A stretch of 64,000 nucleotides of DNA from positions 10,849,354 to 10,913,353 of the forward strand of contig CM052362.1 in NCBI GenBank assembly GCA_028551475.1. The letters are read 5' to 3'. This document shows positions 44,815-57,067 of the stretch, piece by piece. Numbering within the stretch: the first letter of the stretch is position 1; the number at the start of each line of letters is the position of its first letter. The notes under the pieces were generated by a model. It was not told where the DNA came from. It was given only the letters and a program-made list of their open reading frames with translations, and searched no databases. A program made the translations under genes and the position numbers. The stretch comes from Casuarina equisetifolia. Its lineage: Eukaryota; Streptophyta; Magnoliopsida; Fagales; Casuarinaceae.

Positions 44815-45210
44815 GTCCCCCGTCCCGACTCAGAGCCCCGGGTGTGCAGTACGGTAAGCCATCCCCCAAAAGCCTCCCTCCCGGTCCAAGGGTTTCCTGG
44901 TCCTTAAGCAGCTCCACTATTTTCTTTTAGTCCTATGAGGCGTTCAGTGGCCCTGGACCGTGGCCTAGTTATCATCATCCGCTGCGCCTCATAATTGCTT
45001 TGTTAAACCAGATCTTTTCTGAGTAAAGGTACGACCGGGTGAGGCCCTTAACTACAGACCGAACCCTCACCCGATCGGGATCCTTACGGAAAGTTGGGCC
45101 CGATATGGATCGTGTAGCCCAGCTCACAACCGGGGGCTACAGCAGAATATGGTCGTAGCTAAAAGACTGGATCACCCGAAACGGAGGGTGTCTCCAGCCT
45201 CTGACACAAG
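44815..45210. other. GC-rich, organelle-like sequence, probably mitochondrial
   Basis: Composition changes sharply at about 44815 from AT-rich to over 50% GC, with phrases such as GAGCCCCGGGTGTGCAG and CACAACCGGGGGCTACAG. It abuts plastid ndhB sequence but does not look like the rps7-ndhB interval expected upstream of that gene. Plant mitochondrial DNA commonly contains plastid pieces, so a mitochondrial origin for the whole block is plausible but not shown. No tRNA was recognised. Confidence 0.45.
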
Positions 45211-45826
45211 GCCTTGATTTTTTTTGGAGATTGGATGCAGTTACTAATTCATGATCTGGCATGTACAGAATGAAAACTTCATTCTCGATTCTATGAGAAT
45301 TTTTATGAAAGCCTTTCATTTGCTTCTCTTCGATGGAAGTTTTATTTTCCCAGAATGTATCCTAATTTTTGGCCTAATTCTTCTTCTGATGATCGATTCA
45401 ACCTCTGATCAAAAAGATATACCTTGGTTATATTTCATCTCTTCAACAAGTTTAGTAATGAGCATAACGGCCCTATTGTTCCGATGGAGAGAAGAACCTA
45501 TGATTAGCTTTTCGGGAAATTTCCAAAGGAACAATTTCAACGAAATCTTTCAATTTCTTATTTTACTATGTTCAACTTTATGTATTCCTCTATCCGTAGA
45601 GTACATTGAATGTACAGAAATGGTTATAACAGAGTTTCTGTTATTCGTATTAACAGCTACTCTAGGAGGAATGTTTTTATGCGGTGCTAACGATTTAATA
45701 ACTATCTTTGTAGCTCCAGAATGTTTCAATTTATGCTCCTACCTATTATCTGGATATACCAAGAAAGATGTACGGTCTAATGAGGCTACTATGAAATATT
45801 TACTCATGGGCGGGGCAAGCTCTTCG
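45211..45826 (+). pseudogene. ndhB: Plastid ndhB exon 1 fragment (NUPT or via mitochondrion)
   Basis: From 45251 the frame reads [14 protein letters not shown] and continues through [56 protein letters not shown] and [20 protein letters not shown] to MGGASSS. This is the N-terminal about 192 residues of NDH subunit B of the plastid NAD(P)H dehydrogenase-like complex, a multi-helix membrane protein of thylakoids. At the third Ser codon (about 45825) the match stops, well before the natural end of exon 1. An unrelated tail of 17 codons (LPSAWDVG...) follows to a stop. The plastid leader is also present to about 45211. The reading frame is still open, so transfer was fairly recent. There is no plastid promoter or intron context, so it is not functional. 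Confidence 0.9.
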
Positions 45827-46757
45827 CTACCTTCGGCCTGGGATGTTGGAGTGACGAGGCCAGAACGGGGCACAAGTTAAAATTCTATGGACATGCATAT
45901 ATAAAACATAAATGTAGAGGGCCTTCCCAAATCTTTTAGGGATCCATGATCTCCTAATTTCTTTCCCATTACATCACCATTATACTTGTTTTTCGGATGA
46001 CATTCTTCTGTGGAGTTATTTTCAAATAGTTTGTTAGACAGAGTATTGACTCTATATTGGGTTTCAGCATATTATCTTTTATCGAACTCATCCTATCCTT
46101 ATTTTCAAATAGTTTGTTCCGTAGGAAGTTGCTATTACAATCTTAACACATTAAAAGATATGTCTCACGAAATCTCCATCCTTTCATACCAGAGGAATCT
46201 TATTTACTAATAATAAAATTCCCTTAAGATAAATATTGTGAGTAAGGTTAAAGTCCAACTTACAAGATAATTTATTACTATAGAAAAAAGCATCTAGATT
46301 TAAATATTATTTAAATATCATATTTTTTCAATATAGTACTTATATCCTTATATTCCTCATATATCAAGCAATACTCAAATGACTCAAAGAGAAACAAGAG
46401 TTTAAGTCAATCATTATTAAAGGAGATTAATTCCAAATTTATACATTACCTAAAGATAAATATTTTCAGTGTAAGGCTTTCCTCAACAAATATTTTTTTC
46501 AAAATTTCTTTAATGAATTTAGGAATTTGGATCCAAATTTCAAATATTAGCTATTAATAAATATAACGACGATCCGGGTGCTGACCTTAGTTTTTTAAGG
46601 AACATCACATGACGGTTTTGAAAAACTTTAGACATATTCTAATCGTTAAGTAGTTTAAGTTTGATCCCCTAATTTCCTGAGATGTTAATAGTTTTGCATA
46701 TTAAAAAGATATATATATATAAAGAAAGGCGACACTTTAATAACCATCTTTGTTTTA
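45827..46757. other. Junction sequence, first GC-rich then AT-rich
   Basis: About 60 bases (45827-45885) after the ndhB break are GC-rich and organelle-like (GGCCTGGGATGTTGGAGTGA). Sequence from there to 46757 is AT-rich and unrecognised. A direct repeat TTATTTTCAAATAGTTTGTT occurs at about 46018 and 46101. A TA-repeat lies near 46710. Confidence 0.4.
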
Positions 46758-47261
46758 TTGAACCGAACAATAAACCGAGCTATCGTTCAATCAAAGATCA
46801 TCTTTTTTCGTCCTTATGAACAGCGAAAGCACTCATGTCATTTCAACTCCTTTCGCAGATTCAGTAGGCGTGTTTTCATTTCTTTGATGGATAAGTTTCG
46901 CTTCCGCGGTGTCACACATCAGCTAAGACGATGTGCTTTTGGCAAACAAAACGATAAGCTCGTTCTTGTGGAAAAAGTTGGGGGAATAGAGATAAATTTC
47001 TTGTGTCCAATCAGTACACCTGTTACACACTTATGAAGGCCTCACCCTCCCCAATCACTTCCAAAGCTTGATACGGCTCTCAACGCCTTCGGATGGACGG
47101 CTTCTCCAACTTTCTCTTTATCATCGATTTTGATAAGGATCTATCAAAAGCCGATGCATGTCGGTAAGACCCCACTGTCTCTTTTCTTTTCTTTTTTTTC
47201 TTTTCTTGTTTCGCGGATAACTGATAAAGTCAATCCTAATAGAATAGGTTTAATGATTTAA
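46758..47261 (+). pseudogene. Organelle-like reading frame with in-frame TGA, product not recognised
   Basis: The frame starts ATG at 46758 and reads 92 codons, rich in Arg, Phe, His and Cys (FFRPYEQRKHSCHFNSFRRF, then FRFRGVTHQLRRCAFGKQ and LVLVEKVGGIEINFLCP), to a TGA at 47034-47036. The same frame then stays open for 74 more codons to TAA at 47259, including PQSLPKLDTALNAFGWTAS. The protein-like composition on both sides suggests that the TGA interrupts one former protein, for example a Trp codon changed to TGA. The location next to organelle DNA and the style suggest a plant mitochondrial frame. I do not recognise the protein and give no function. Confidence 0.4.
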
Positions 47262-48549
47262 CTACTGTATAATCGTAAACATAATTTGGCCATCAATTTT
47301 CGTTGTTTCTTCATTTTTGCTTCTTGAAGATGCTATGCTAGTTTTTCTTCTTTTTCACTTACTCTCTATATACTCTTCTGCTTCACAAATTAAGTGAAAT
47401 CTACTCACAGAGCTAAATCTGTGACTGAAAAATAGAACTAAAATTCGTTGGAACGTTCTTCAGTTTCAAAAATGTAAAAGTGATTATTCCACTTCCTCGT
47501 TCAATTGAATCACATGATCAATGTCGATTCTAGAGCAAATGGAAACATTTGATGTAATCCTAAAATAAGTCGGATTCTTAGTTGTTTAGGTAATTTAATT
47601 AAACCATCCTTTTCTTTTAAAAAATAAAATAGAGGCGGTACATCGATAATTTTTTTTTTCTTTTCTTCAAATTACATTTGTGAACCATATTGAAGGTAAT
47701 AAATTTGTTGACCGTTCCTTTTAAAAATGTTATATCGTTTTTTACTTTCTGTAATCTCTTGGAAAATAGCTGAATCTGCAACCTACAGAGATTTATAATA
47801 ATAAAAAATAAGGTCGCTTGGGTCAACTAGCTTATGCAAAATCTCAAAATACTATCCATCACAATCCAAATTGATTAGTAAATCAAATCTAAGTTGTGCA
47901 TTTCATTTGAAGCCAACCGTGTCCTGGTTTGCACTAAGCCCATTGAAAAATAGTGATTAGTATTAAAAATACTGTGTATACGTTTTAGATTACTTTAAGT
48001 TTATTCGGAAATCTCTTCTCCATGTTAAAAGGGACTCTTTTATTCTTGACCAGCTTTTCAATACAACTAAGTTTTTAAACATGGTCTCAAAGCTCAACTA
48101 CTGGAAGTGTTTCTCCATAATCAAAGTGATTGATTGTATTAAAAATATTTTGACATTAGTTTTACATTACTTAAATCTTGCTTAGAAATCCCTTTTATAA
48201 AGAAAAAGAACAATTTACTCTTGAGTTGGCTTTTAACTATAGTTAAGTTTCTAATAGTTAGTTACGTTGCTTGTTCTTAGACTATATCTATCTTCTTCTT
48301 TTTTAATCTTTTTTTCTTAAGGGGCAGCCTAGGCGAAGAGGGTTGGGGTGGTGGGTCACTGGTGTGTGTTGGGAATGAGAAATGTAGTACGTAAGATGCA
48401 TGATTCTGAGTTTGATTTGTAAAAGTTTTCAATTTAGATAAGTGTAGTGTTTGGCTTTACACTGTCAAGAGCCAATGCAACTAACCCAGTGATGGGGCGG
48501 GAAAATGGCTAGTACCTAAGAAAAAGGAAGAGAACTTCCAGCTAGCACA
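47262..48549. other. Unassigned sequence
   Basis: AT-rich, no family recognised. TTTTCTTTT-rich tracts occur near 47180-47215 and 47640-47665. Low-complexity frames only. Confidence 0.4.
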
Positions 48550-49245
48550 TGTAGCTTCAAATGAAGCTATTTTTTAGGATTTAAGCATCAGTCAAAGAGA
48601 ACAAAATGGGTTTTATGAAGAACATAAAACAGGTTGAAAAGACGCCAAATTTCTCCATTTCTTAAATTGCAACTTCGCACTAAATCTTCCTGTTTATGTT
48701 GTTTAGATATTGGCACGATGAGACAGCCAAAGCTACTAGAAGATCAAGGGAGAAAGATAACAAATAGTGGACTATAAAGAAGACCCTCTCACTACATGAA
48801 CAATAACTACATGTGTGTATTATGTGTGATGCAATTATGTTCTTTTGCTTACGCGGCGAATGTGTGGTGTGTTTAAGTGAGAGAGATCTGTGACGAAAAT
48901 GGTCTTAAAGGGCATTTTCTTATAGCCAAAATGCTATACAAAATCATCAGCACCACTATTTCCAAATTTTACCCTTTAGCAAGCTTTATTGCATATAAAT
49001 GAAAAGCTAGAGGAGGGCTTCCCAATCAACTTAAATCAACTTAATTATTCACTCAAATAGGCTCACTCATCAAAACCTATAAGGTGAACAAAGGCCTATA
49101 TTAGCCAATACCATATATGCAATAAAGGCAATATATGTCCAATTATAATAAACCAACATAATTCACATTGACCCGCCATGATAACAAATGTTAGTTTATG
49201 CTTATTGATATGTGCTCACATTACATGAGTTCATACAATGAGCCA
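48550..49245 (-). repeat. 3' LTR of the 48.5-55.7 kb copia element
   Basis: 696 bp against 584 bp in the partner. The extra length lies mainly around 48840-48960, which has no counterpart and carries GC-richer sequence (TTACGCGGCGAATGTG). Ends TGTAGCTTC...ATGAGCCA obey TG..CA. Confidence 0.7.
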
Positions 49246-50099
49246 ATAGTCTCCCACTTAGACTATATCAATGATAATAATAAAAAAATAACACTACTAA
49301 TAGCTTTTATATATGAAAAAAAAAAGTTTCAAATTTTTTTATATTGGTTCAACGATAATCCCTTATTGCCGATCTCATCCCATAAAGCTTCAAGCCCTTG
49401 AATAATAGTAGTAACTATGCCATTTAAAGACATAGTGACTATTGTAGTCACAAAAACTCTTCACTATACTAAAATAGATCTAAAATGGTAATGTATTAGA
49501 AAAGTAACACTATAGAACGAAATTTTGTTTTATCCTCTTTATTTGTCCCATATTCTCCAAAGTGACCAACATCACTGACAAACCATCCTAGGAAAATATC
49601 AGTCCAAATGACAAATATTATTGACAAACCATCCAAGAGAACATCCCCAAAGTGACAAGATATTATCGACAAACTGTCCTAAGAGAATATGTTTTGTACA
49701 ATATACTTGAGTTTAAATTTTTGTGATACAAGACCTTACTATATGGCCAATAATTGTACATCTTAGCCAAATGATTAAGGTTACACCTCCTTTAAGGCTT
49801 TATAGCCTATCTTAAACAAGACACATACATGTCTTATAGAAATTCATGAATTTAAACAGCAAACAGGCAATTAATGTATATATATATCCAACTAAAGTTT
49901 ACATCATGATAAACAAAACAATTGCTTTTTTATTTCAAAGTGGACACATTAAAAGACCTCCTACTAAATAGCAACATGCAATGATGTTGCTAAACTCATA
50001 CTTATGACATGTTATTTAAAAATATAAGGACAAAGACCCTAGTAGTGGGATAAACAACCATAGAATCTATATTAATATGCTTTATTATGATGTTCTTAT

Positions 50100-50520
50100 C
50101 TTAACCCTTTAAACCTTTCATTAACAGTTAAGAATTAGATTTATGTGTACTTAGACCTTATGATACACTTCTAGTTGTTAACAAATAATGTAATAGCTTT
50201 ATTATCACAATATAACTTAATAGATATAGCAATCAAAGCAAATCTTGTTAACTTGCTTATGAGCCTAAAAACTTTTAAATTTGTTAACTCCTTGATGATG
50301 TTCATTAAGTAAAATGCTTAAGTAGCTGCCTTATAGCATTTGCCAATAATCATTTCATAATAATGCCTTTACTTTCATTAAAAGATGTAGACCTTTCATC
50401 ATCTATGTAGTTTACAAAGTATAAAAATATATGCCTTACTAGTTGCAAGTCAATTACATGTATATAGGTCAACATACAAACTTGTATTTCCTTTTAAGTA
50501 TCCAGAAATGTTTTGATAAC
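50100..50520 (-). pseudogene. Copia RNase H remnant
   Basis: Minus-strand traces include KLYCDNKAITLFVNN (normally L(Y/H)CDNxxAIxLxxNP) near 50180-50230, AAT(*)AFYLMNIIKELT upstream of it, and TSKAYIFILC (normally TSGYxFxLxGG) near 50430. Several stops interrupt. Confidence 0.65.
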
Positions 50521-50599
50521 AATCCAATGGTTGTAGCTAAGACTTGATTGATATATGCTAAAAGACTTTACCATAAAAGCAATGCCAATCTAGTACAAC

Positions 50600-50621
50600 A
50601 TATATATATATATATATATAA
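50600..50621. repeat. (AT)11 microsatellite
   Basis: Twenty-two bases of pure alternating A and T. Confidence 0.95.
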
Positions 50622-52149
50622 CTTTTAAGTACATTATTTCATGACACTTTTTCATTTAATATCACTTTCTCATCTAAACTTTAGGGCACTACTACAAGTT
50701 TGGTTTATCACCCACAAGAATCAAAATATTTCTAGGTTTACAACCTTGAATACTAAACATTTCTTATAATATGATCATCATGTGTCCTTATAAGAAAGAG
50801 TCAACAATTGGCAAGAATAATTCTAATGAATCTTCATGCCTAAGCCAAAAGTCACTTCACCAAATATTAACATTCAAGTAATGGTGGTGACTAATAAAAA
50901 CCCATTAAAAACATATTTCATGCATCTCTTTTTAAGTGATGTACCTTTATTTGATTCTTTACGTCAATTACTTTGACAACAAATAATTTACCTCATGGAG
51001 CAACCTTTAATATTGTTTACAAACAAGATATAATCCTTATAGAGAATTAAGAAAAAAAATTTGTATGCTCCCACTAGATATTAACATGTATAATGTTATC
51101 TATCACAATTACAACAAAACTGTATGAAGTTATAAAATTGTAAAACTTCAGGTGTCAGTGTTAGGAAGCTTACTCATATCCATGAACAAATTCAATAAAT
51201 CTAAATACAACCAAATTTGCACTATATGCCTCAAAACACTCAAGTTGCACCACATAAATCTCCTAATCAAAAGTTTCATTCAATTGATAGCCATTTATCA
51301 TAGCTTCATATTAAAATGAGCTACTAATGTAATGGTCACTATGAAAGAATCATTTATACAACCAACCAAGCAAAACCTCTCAAACTTTCTTTTGAAAACT
51401 CTCTTCATTTTATATATTCATTCATAACCAATAATTTTTGCAATCTTGAGGCAATTCGTTAAGCTCCAAATCTTATTATACCTTATCAACAATGACATGT
51501 TTTTAAATGCATATAAGCACAAATCCAACTGAGGCTAGAAATAATATCTATACAAGCAATTAGATTTACTATAATACTAATGTTATAGTTATGTCCTCCT
51601 AGATAGACCAAGTACTTTCAATGAAGCTTATCACCTTTCTTTAGCGGATCCCCTGAGTAAAGCCTTTATAGTTAGACCTAAGACTTGTGGAACCTTAACC
51701 AAGGTTGTTTCATCAATTAGTTCATGTACTTTAATAGGTCTAAGTTATGGTTCCTTTGGCTTTAACTCAATATGTATAGGTGATGCAAATGACATAGTCA
51801 CATTAGCTTTACTATTATTTTAAATGATCTGAGAAAAATTACCTTTTTCTATCACATCATGTTCCAATATTTTGTTGTCTATAATTTCACAATTTTAGTG
51901 CCTTTGAAAAAGTTATAAACTAATACCATTTCTATGATATATGCGAGACCCAAGAGATTAAGCAAATCTAAAATCTAGTTTTATTGTACATAGACTATGC
52001 AATTTCACTTCTATAAGACATACCAAAACAAATCACATCATCCATACTTCTCATCATATCTATGATAGTCTAGAAGCACATTTCAACTATGATTTTAGAC
52101 TTATAATTCTTCCACATAGCAAATTTACCAACTATCTCAAAAATTTTCT

Positions 52150-52480
52150 ACTTCAATCAAATGAGCCATTAAAATATTTAGCATTCTCATGTCTACCATA
52201 ATATTTTCCACTTTAATCAAATTTAACAACATTGATCTTTTCCCTTTTTATTTCTCAACTTCAACTCTAGTGTATTTAAACATCTCATGAGATTCAAGAA
52301 TTTACCTCAATTAAGTATAAATCATCATAGTGAGAAAACCACCTATGACATAATGAAATAAATTTTAAAGCAATAATATTATACATGGGCCATTAAAATC
52401 AATACATATAACCTCAATAGGTTAAACTATGGACAATAAGTTTCTTTCCATCTTGGCCATTACATTTCTACAACATTTCA
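52150..52480 (-). pseudogene. Copia integrase remnant, weak
   Basis: Minus-strand traces IEVICIDFNGPC and YVIGGFLTMMIYT, in this order, fit a decayed copia integrase core start (LIHxDVxGP ... YFxTFIDDFSR). The position between RNase H (left) and the 5' LTR (right) agrees. Assignment is weak because of decay. Confidence 0.4.
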
Positions 52481-55119
52481 CATGGATTTCTAGATCATCT
52501 TCAAGAGTATATAGAATATTAAACTTTTTTTATCAATCTTTCCACCCTTATTCTACAAATGTGGTTAAGTATTTACATTATAATCCATAAAACCATTACC
52601 AAGAAAAAGATCTTTGAGTAACAATCCTTTATGAGTCATAAATGTCATGGAAAGCCAAACAAAATTTATGTAAACTTTAAGGTATGTGTAGCTATTAATA
52701 TTATTTAAGATAAATGATATATTAACGATATAATTTGTCACCTTAAAACAATAACCACACAATCCAACCCTAAACTAAATTTTCTTTGAAAAGAAATACA
52801 TAAAAGATACAACATAAATTCATCCTAAAACAATCTCTAAAATTGGGATGACACGTCTAATAAACTCCACATAGACTTTCACATTATCTTTAACCAAAAA
52901 GGCTTATACTAATTTGGTCTCCCACTTCTTATGAATCCTTAAATAATGAAATATCACAACTTGCACCACTAATCACCAAAAAATGAATAGGGCTTCTTAT
53001 AGATTGGATTCACAAACCAATGTCAAAACTATTACTCTTAGGTTTGCAATGGGATAAGAAAGATTTTCACTTATTGCAATCATTATTTTAATGACCATTT
53101 TCTTATAGAAAACAATAATTGCCTTTATTAACAATGGAGCTAATTCTAGTCATAGGTGATCCTTTCAAATACAATCCTTAACAACTCCATAAATATCATG
53201 CCTTAAGTGAAAATCTCAACAAAAAAATCATTACGGAAAAATCTAATAAGATGTAATACCTTACTATCATTATATCCAATAATTCTTTAATAGTGCATTT
53301 AGTAGGTAAATCACATATAAGGTGATCCTAAGATGACCTTTAATGGGCAATAAATTAATACAACTACTTTTCAATAATGTGCTTCATGAAGCAATGCATT
53401 ATTCTCATTATTATAACTAGTAGGATTTACTAGCTTATCCTAGATTAAAGCAGAACTAGTATCTAGCTCTTCCATAAAATGCTTTATGTCTTTCCATTTA
53501 AAAAGTTAGCCTTTGTGTGAACCTTAATAAGAACTATGTTTCTAGTTGACAAAAAAGGTGACCAAGGTACCAATGGAAACCATTAGCATCATGTGAGTAA
53601 ACCAAACCACAAGCATTGTCGTACAAACACCTATGGGTAAAAAGTATGATCTATTATCATAGTACTCTCAACATGGTAGCAAGAATGAAAAAGAACCAAC
53701 TTTCACAATACTCAAAAACATCATCATTCAAACACCTATGGCCAAAATAGATGACATGTAATTGGAGTACTTTTAACATAGCAAAGGCCATTAACAACAA
53801 CTAACCTTCATAGTCTACCACCTATGGGTGTATAGACTATTCAACTAGACCTAAACTCAGGTATGTTCACTATATATCCCTCCAAATCTTAACATATAGT
53901 CATTTTTTATAAGAGTGTAAGTATGCATCAAAATTGGACTTAATCACAATACAAGAATGAAGTCTTATAACTTAATCAAATTATGCCACTATGGTAGTTG
54001 TAATCCAACTTAATCATAAGACTTTCGCATACTAAAGACATCCACCAAATTGCATAAGAGCACAACCTCATGACCTAATCAAGCTATGTCACTATGGTGA
54101 TCATAATCCAATTAAACCATAAGATTGACTTATGTTGCAAGATATAAAACATGCTACTCATAATCCAAATACATAACTCAATTCTAATATACTAAGGCAT
54201 TAGTCTTTGAATCACACCTAAGCAATACTATAAGTGTCACAAATTCTACACTATACTAATATAGGCTAATATGAGTCCCCATAAACATATATCATTCATT
54301 AAGCCATACAATAGATGCCAAACAAATGTGCATAACAATATAGTATACAATTATTAAACATACAAGTTTATTAAACAATAAACTAAACAATTTCATTCAA
54401 AATTATCAACCAAACAAGACAAATTTGGAGTAAAAATTGCACTATAATATAATATAATTTTCTAAAGCAAATTAGGAAGAAATTGACATTAGAAAACACC
54501 GCTTACACACCTTTATGCACCACCATGCACCACTAGAAAGGATTATTGATCTAATATGGCTAGTTTAAGTAGTTCAAGCCATATTATTCAATTTAAGCTG
54601 AATCAATCAATTTGACATTTGGCCAATTGAGATGTTGCCATGATTTTTGGCACATAATTGATATCAAACACCACGGAATATGGCCATTCGTGGCTCACTA
54701 GTTACCAAATCTATCCCAGATCTATTTAGGTCACCTAATATGTCTAGTTTGACGTCTAACCAATCAAGAAATTGTTGAGATCATTGGTAGATGATCCATC
54801 TCTAACACCACAAATGGTGGCCATTAGACATTTATCGATGATCTTTAGGTCTATTTAAGTTGGGTTTGACCCAATTAAACAATTTCCATTTTTGGTAGAT
54901 TTTTGCATCCATAAAGCTACTTAAGGGCAATAGTTCTAAATATGGTATCAATTGGTGACAATTGCCACTAGTTAAGCTTAAATCAAAGCTCAAAGCTTTA
55001 AACATGGAGAAACTCGTGAAACCTAAAGAGAATTCACTCTTTAAACTTAAGATCACATTTTTAGATCTATTTTGCTCTCCAAATCAAAGCTATGACTACT
55101 TCAATACAATTTTAGCAAA

Positions 55120-55703
55120 TATAGCTTCAAAAAAAGTTATTTTTTAGGATCTAAGCACTAATCATGGAGAATAAAATGGATTCACAAAGAACACAAAATA
55201 GGCCAAAAACATAGTAGATTTCTCTATTTCTTGAGTTATAACTTCACACTAAGTCTTCCTCTCTACCCTCTTCAAATACTAGGCCAATGAGACAACCAAA
55301 GTTACTAAAAATCATAGGAGAAAGGCAACAAATGATAGGCTACAAGGAAGACTCCTTCATTACATGAACAATACCCATATATGTGTGTTATGTGAGTTGC
55401 TTATGTTCTTCATGACCATAATTACCTCCAAATTTCACTCTTCAACAAGCTTTAGTGTATATAAATAAAGAACTAGAAGAGGGACTTAGCCAATCAACTT
55501 AACTATTCACTCAAATAAGCTCACTCATCAAAACCTATAAGATGAACAAAAGCCCACACTAACCAACACCATATATACAATAAAGGTAATATGTGTCCAA
55601 TCACAATGGGCCAACATAATCCATAATGACTTGACATGATAAGGAATATTAATTTATGTTCATTGATGTAAGCCCACATTACATGGGCTCATAAAATGAG
55701 CCA
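55120..55703 (-). repeat. 5' LTR of the 48.5-55.7 kb copia element
   Basis: 584 bp, paired with 48550-49245. The plus-strand left end is TATAGCTTC, where the partner has TGTAGCTTC. The presumed PBS position just to its left shows no recognisable tRNA match, so it has decayed. Confidence 0.7.
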
Positions 55704-57067
55704 CACTTCCTAATCCCTATAATGAAAGGTTGGAAAGTAAAATATTGAAAAGGTTCAAGCAAGGGAATCCCAAACCTCTTTTGATTACCTTTTTATCAAA
55801 AGGCTTGCATTCATGTAGCTTCCTTTGATCTTTAAGGAATAACTCATGCCTTTTAACTAACACCACACGGTCTATGTTGAGCTTTGGAGTAAAGCTTACC
55901 CGACAAGCCATACTAAGCCATGCTAACTACATGCGTACCTATATGAAACTTACATCTTACAAACTACCATGATTAGACACGTTGCTTAGGTATTAGACTT
56001 ACACAGCACCTTTCATACTTGACTTTGTTATAAGTGCTAGCTTTAAAATATAAGCACATGACATTCCTCCCTCCTCAAGTCAAGGGCAAGGAATTGGATT
56101 CAAATATGTTGAACATCATTCAATGTGACATCTAATGATGGAAGTTCTTGTCAATGGACTAGGATTTCTTCCTTTAACTTTTGGATTCTACAATCTAATG
56201 TAGCTTGAGATGAAGTCATCATTCATTCATCTTCCTTCAAAATTTAAGGCAAATAGAATGGATGGGTATAGAGAGGTTGACAATTTTTTTTCTGTAAAAG
56301 ACAAAAAAGACCAGTTGAATCTTGGCCACTTGTGGCAACTTAAGCTTATAAGCAACGTTGCCCACCTTCTGTAGGATCTTGTAATGTTAGTAAAGAAAAC
56401 AACTTTAAGGACTTATTACAAGTTAGTGACATTTTTTTTAAGGTTACAAATGTAGATAAACAAAATCCTTTAGGGAAAAATGGGTGTTCATACTAGTTTG
56501 ATCATAAACTTCTTCTTGCAAGCTAAGTAACTTGTATTGAGCTTTGAGCTCCTTTATCACTTTGTCCCATTCACAAAGTTCCTCCTTGACTACTTCAACC
56601 AAGGTGGCATTAAGCTTATGAGACAACAAGGTCCTACCAACAAGACCTCAAATGGGGTTTTCATTATGGCATGGTGGGGCTTATATTGTAACATTAGATG
56701 AAATCTAGTGCCTTAATTCTCATGGCTTGTCACTAGAGAAGCACCTTAAATACATCTCAATGGTGTGATTTACCATATTTATTTGGCCATCTATTTAGGG
56801 ATGGAAAGTGAAGGGAAGTCTAAAATTCATCTTCTTTAACTAGAATAATTCCTTTTATTACTAACTATTATCTTTGGCATGCTAAATAGTTTGAAACTAG
56901 TATGAAGAAAACTTAAGCTATGGAAGACAAAGTATATGGGTGTGACACAAGAATAACATGTGCCAATTTTGTTTGGCATCCACTATTGCAAAGATGGACT
57001 TTTTCCTTTTAAGTCCTTTGAGATATTATTCCACACCTATAAAAAAATTATGAATGGTTGGAACAAG
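55704..57067 (-). pseudogene. Ty3/gypsy integrase and C-terminal remnant
   Basis: Minus-strand traces are GQINMVNHTIEMYLRCFSSDKP near 56700-56800 (integrase DGQTExVNRxLExYLRCF), LLSHKLNATLVEVVKEELCEWDKVIKELKAQYKL at 56500-56630 (post-core helix) and KDFVYLHL at about 56450 (GDxVxVxL). Stops separate them. The domain order continues across the solo LTR into RNase H at 59323-59450. Confidence 0.7.
57063..57067. repeat. Target-site duplication ACAAG, left copy
   Basis: Exact match to 58726-58730 on the other side of the solo LTR. Confidence 0.88.

Larger units (their letters stand above)
48550..55703 (-). mobile_element. Old Ty1/copia element with unequal LTRs
   Basis: Terminal repeats at 48550-49245 and 55120-55703 share long blocks, such as TATTTTTTAGGAT, ATGAGACA(A/G)CCAAAG, CACTCATCAAAACCTATAAG and the end ATGAGCCA. 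The minus strand shows RNase H close to the left LTR and integrase-like traces further right, so the element runs right to left. A polypurine run (GTGGGAGACTAT on the minus strand) abuts the left LTR. Coding content is heavily decayed. Target duplications were not found. Confidence 0.75.

Noticed and set aside
44815..45210. GC-rich block considered as rRNA or tRNA gene
   Set aside because: No cloverleaf arms or recognisable rRNA segments could be read, so it is left as organelle-like sequence.
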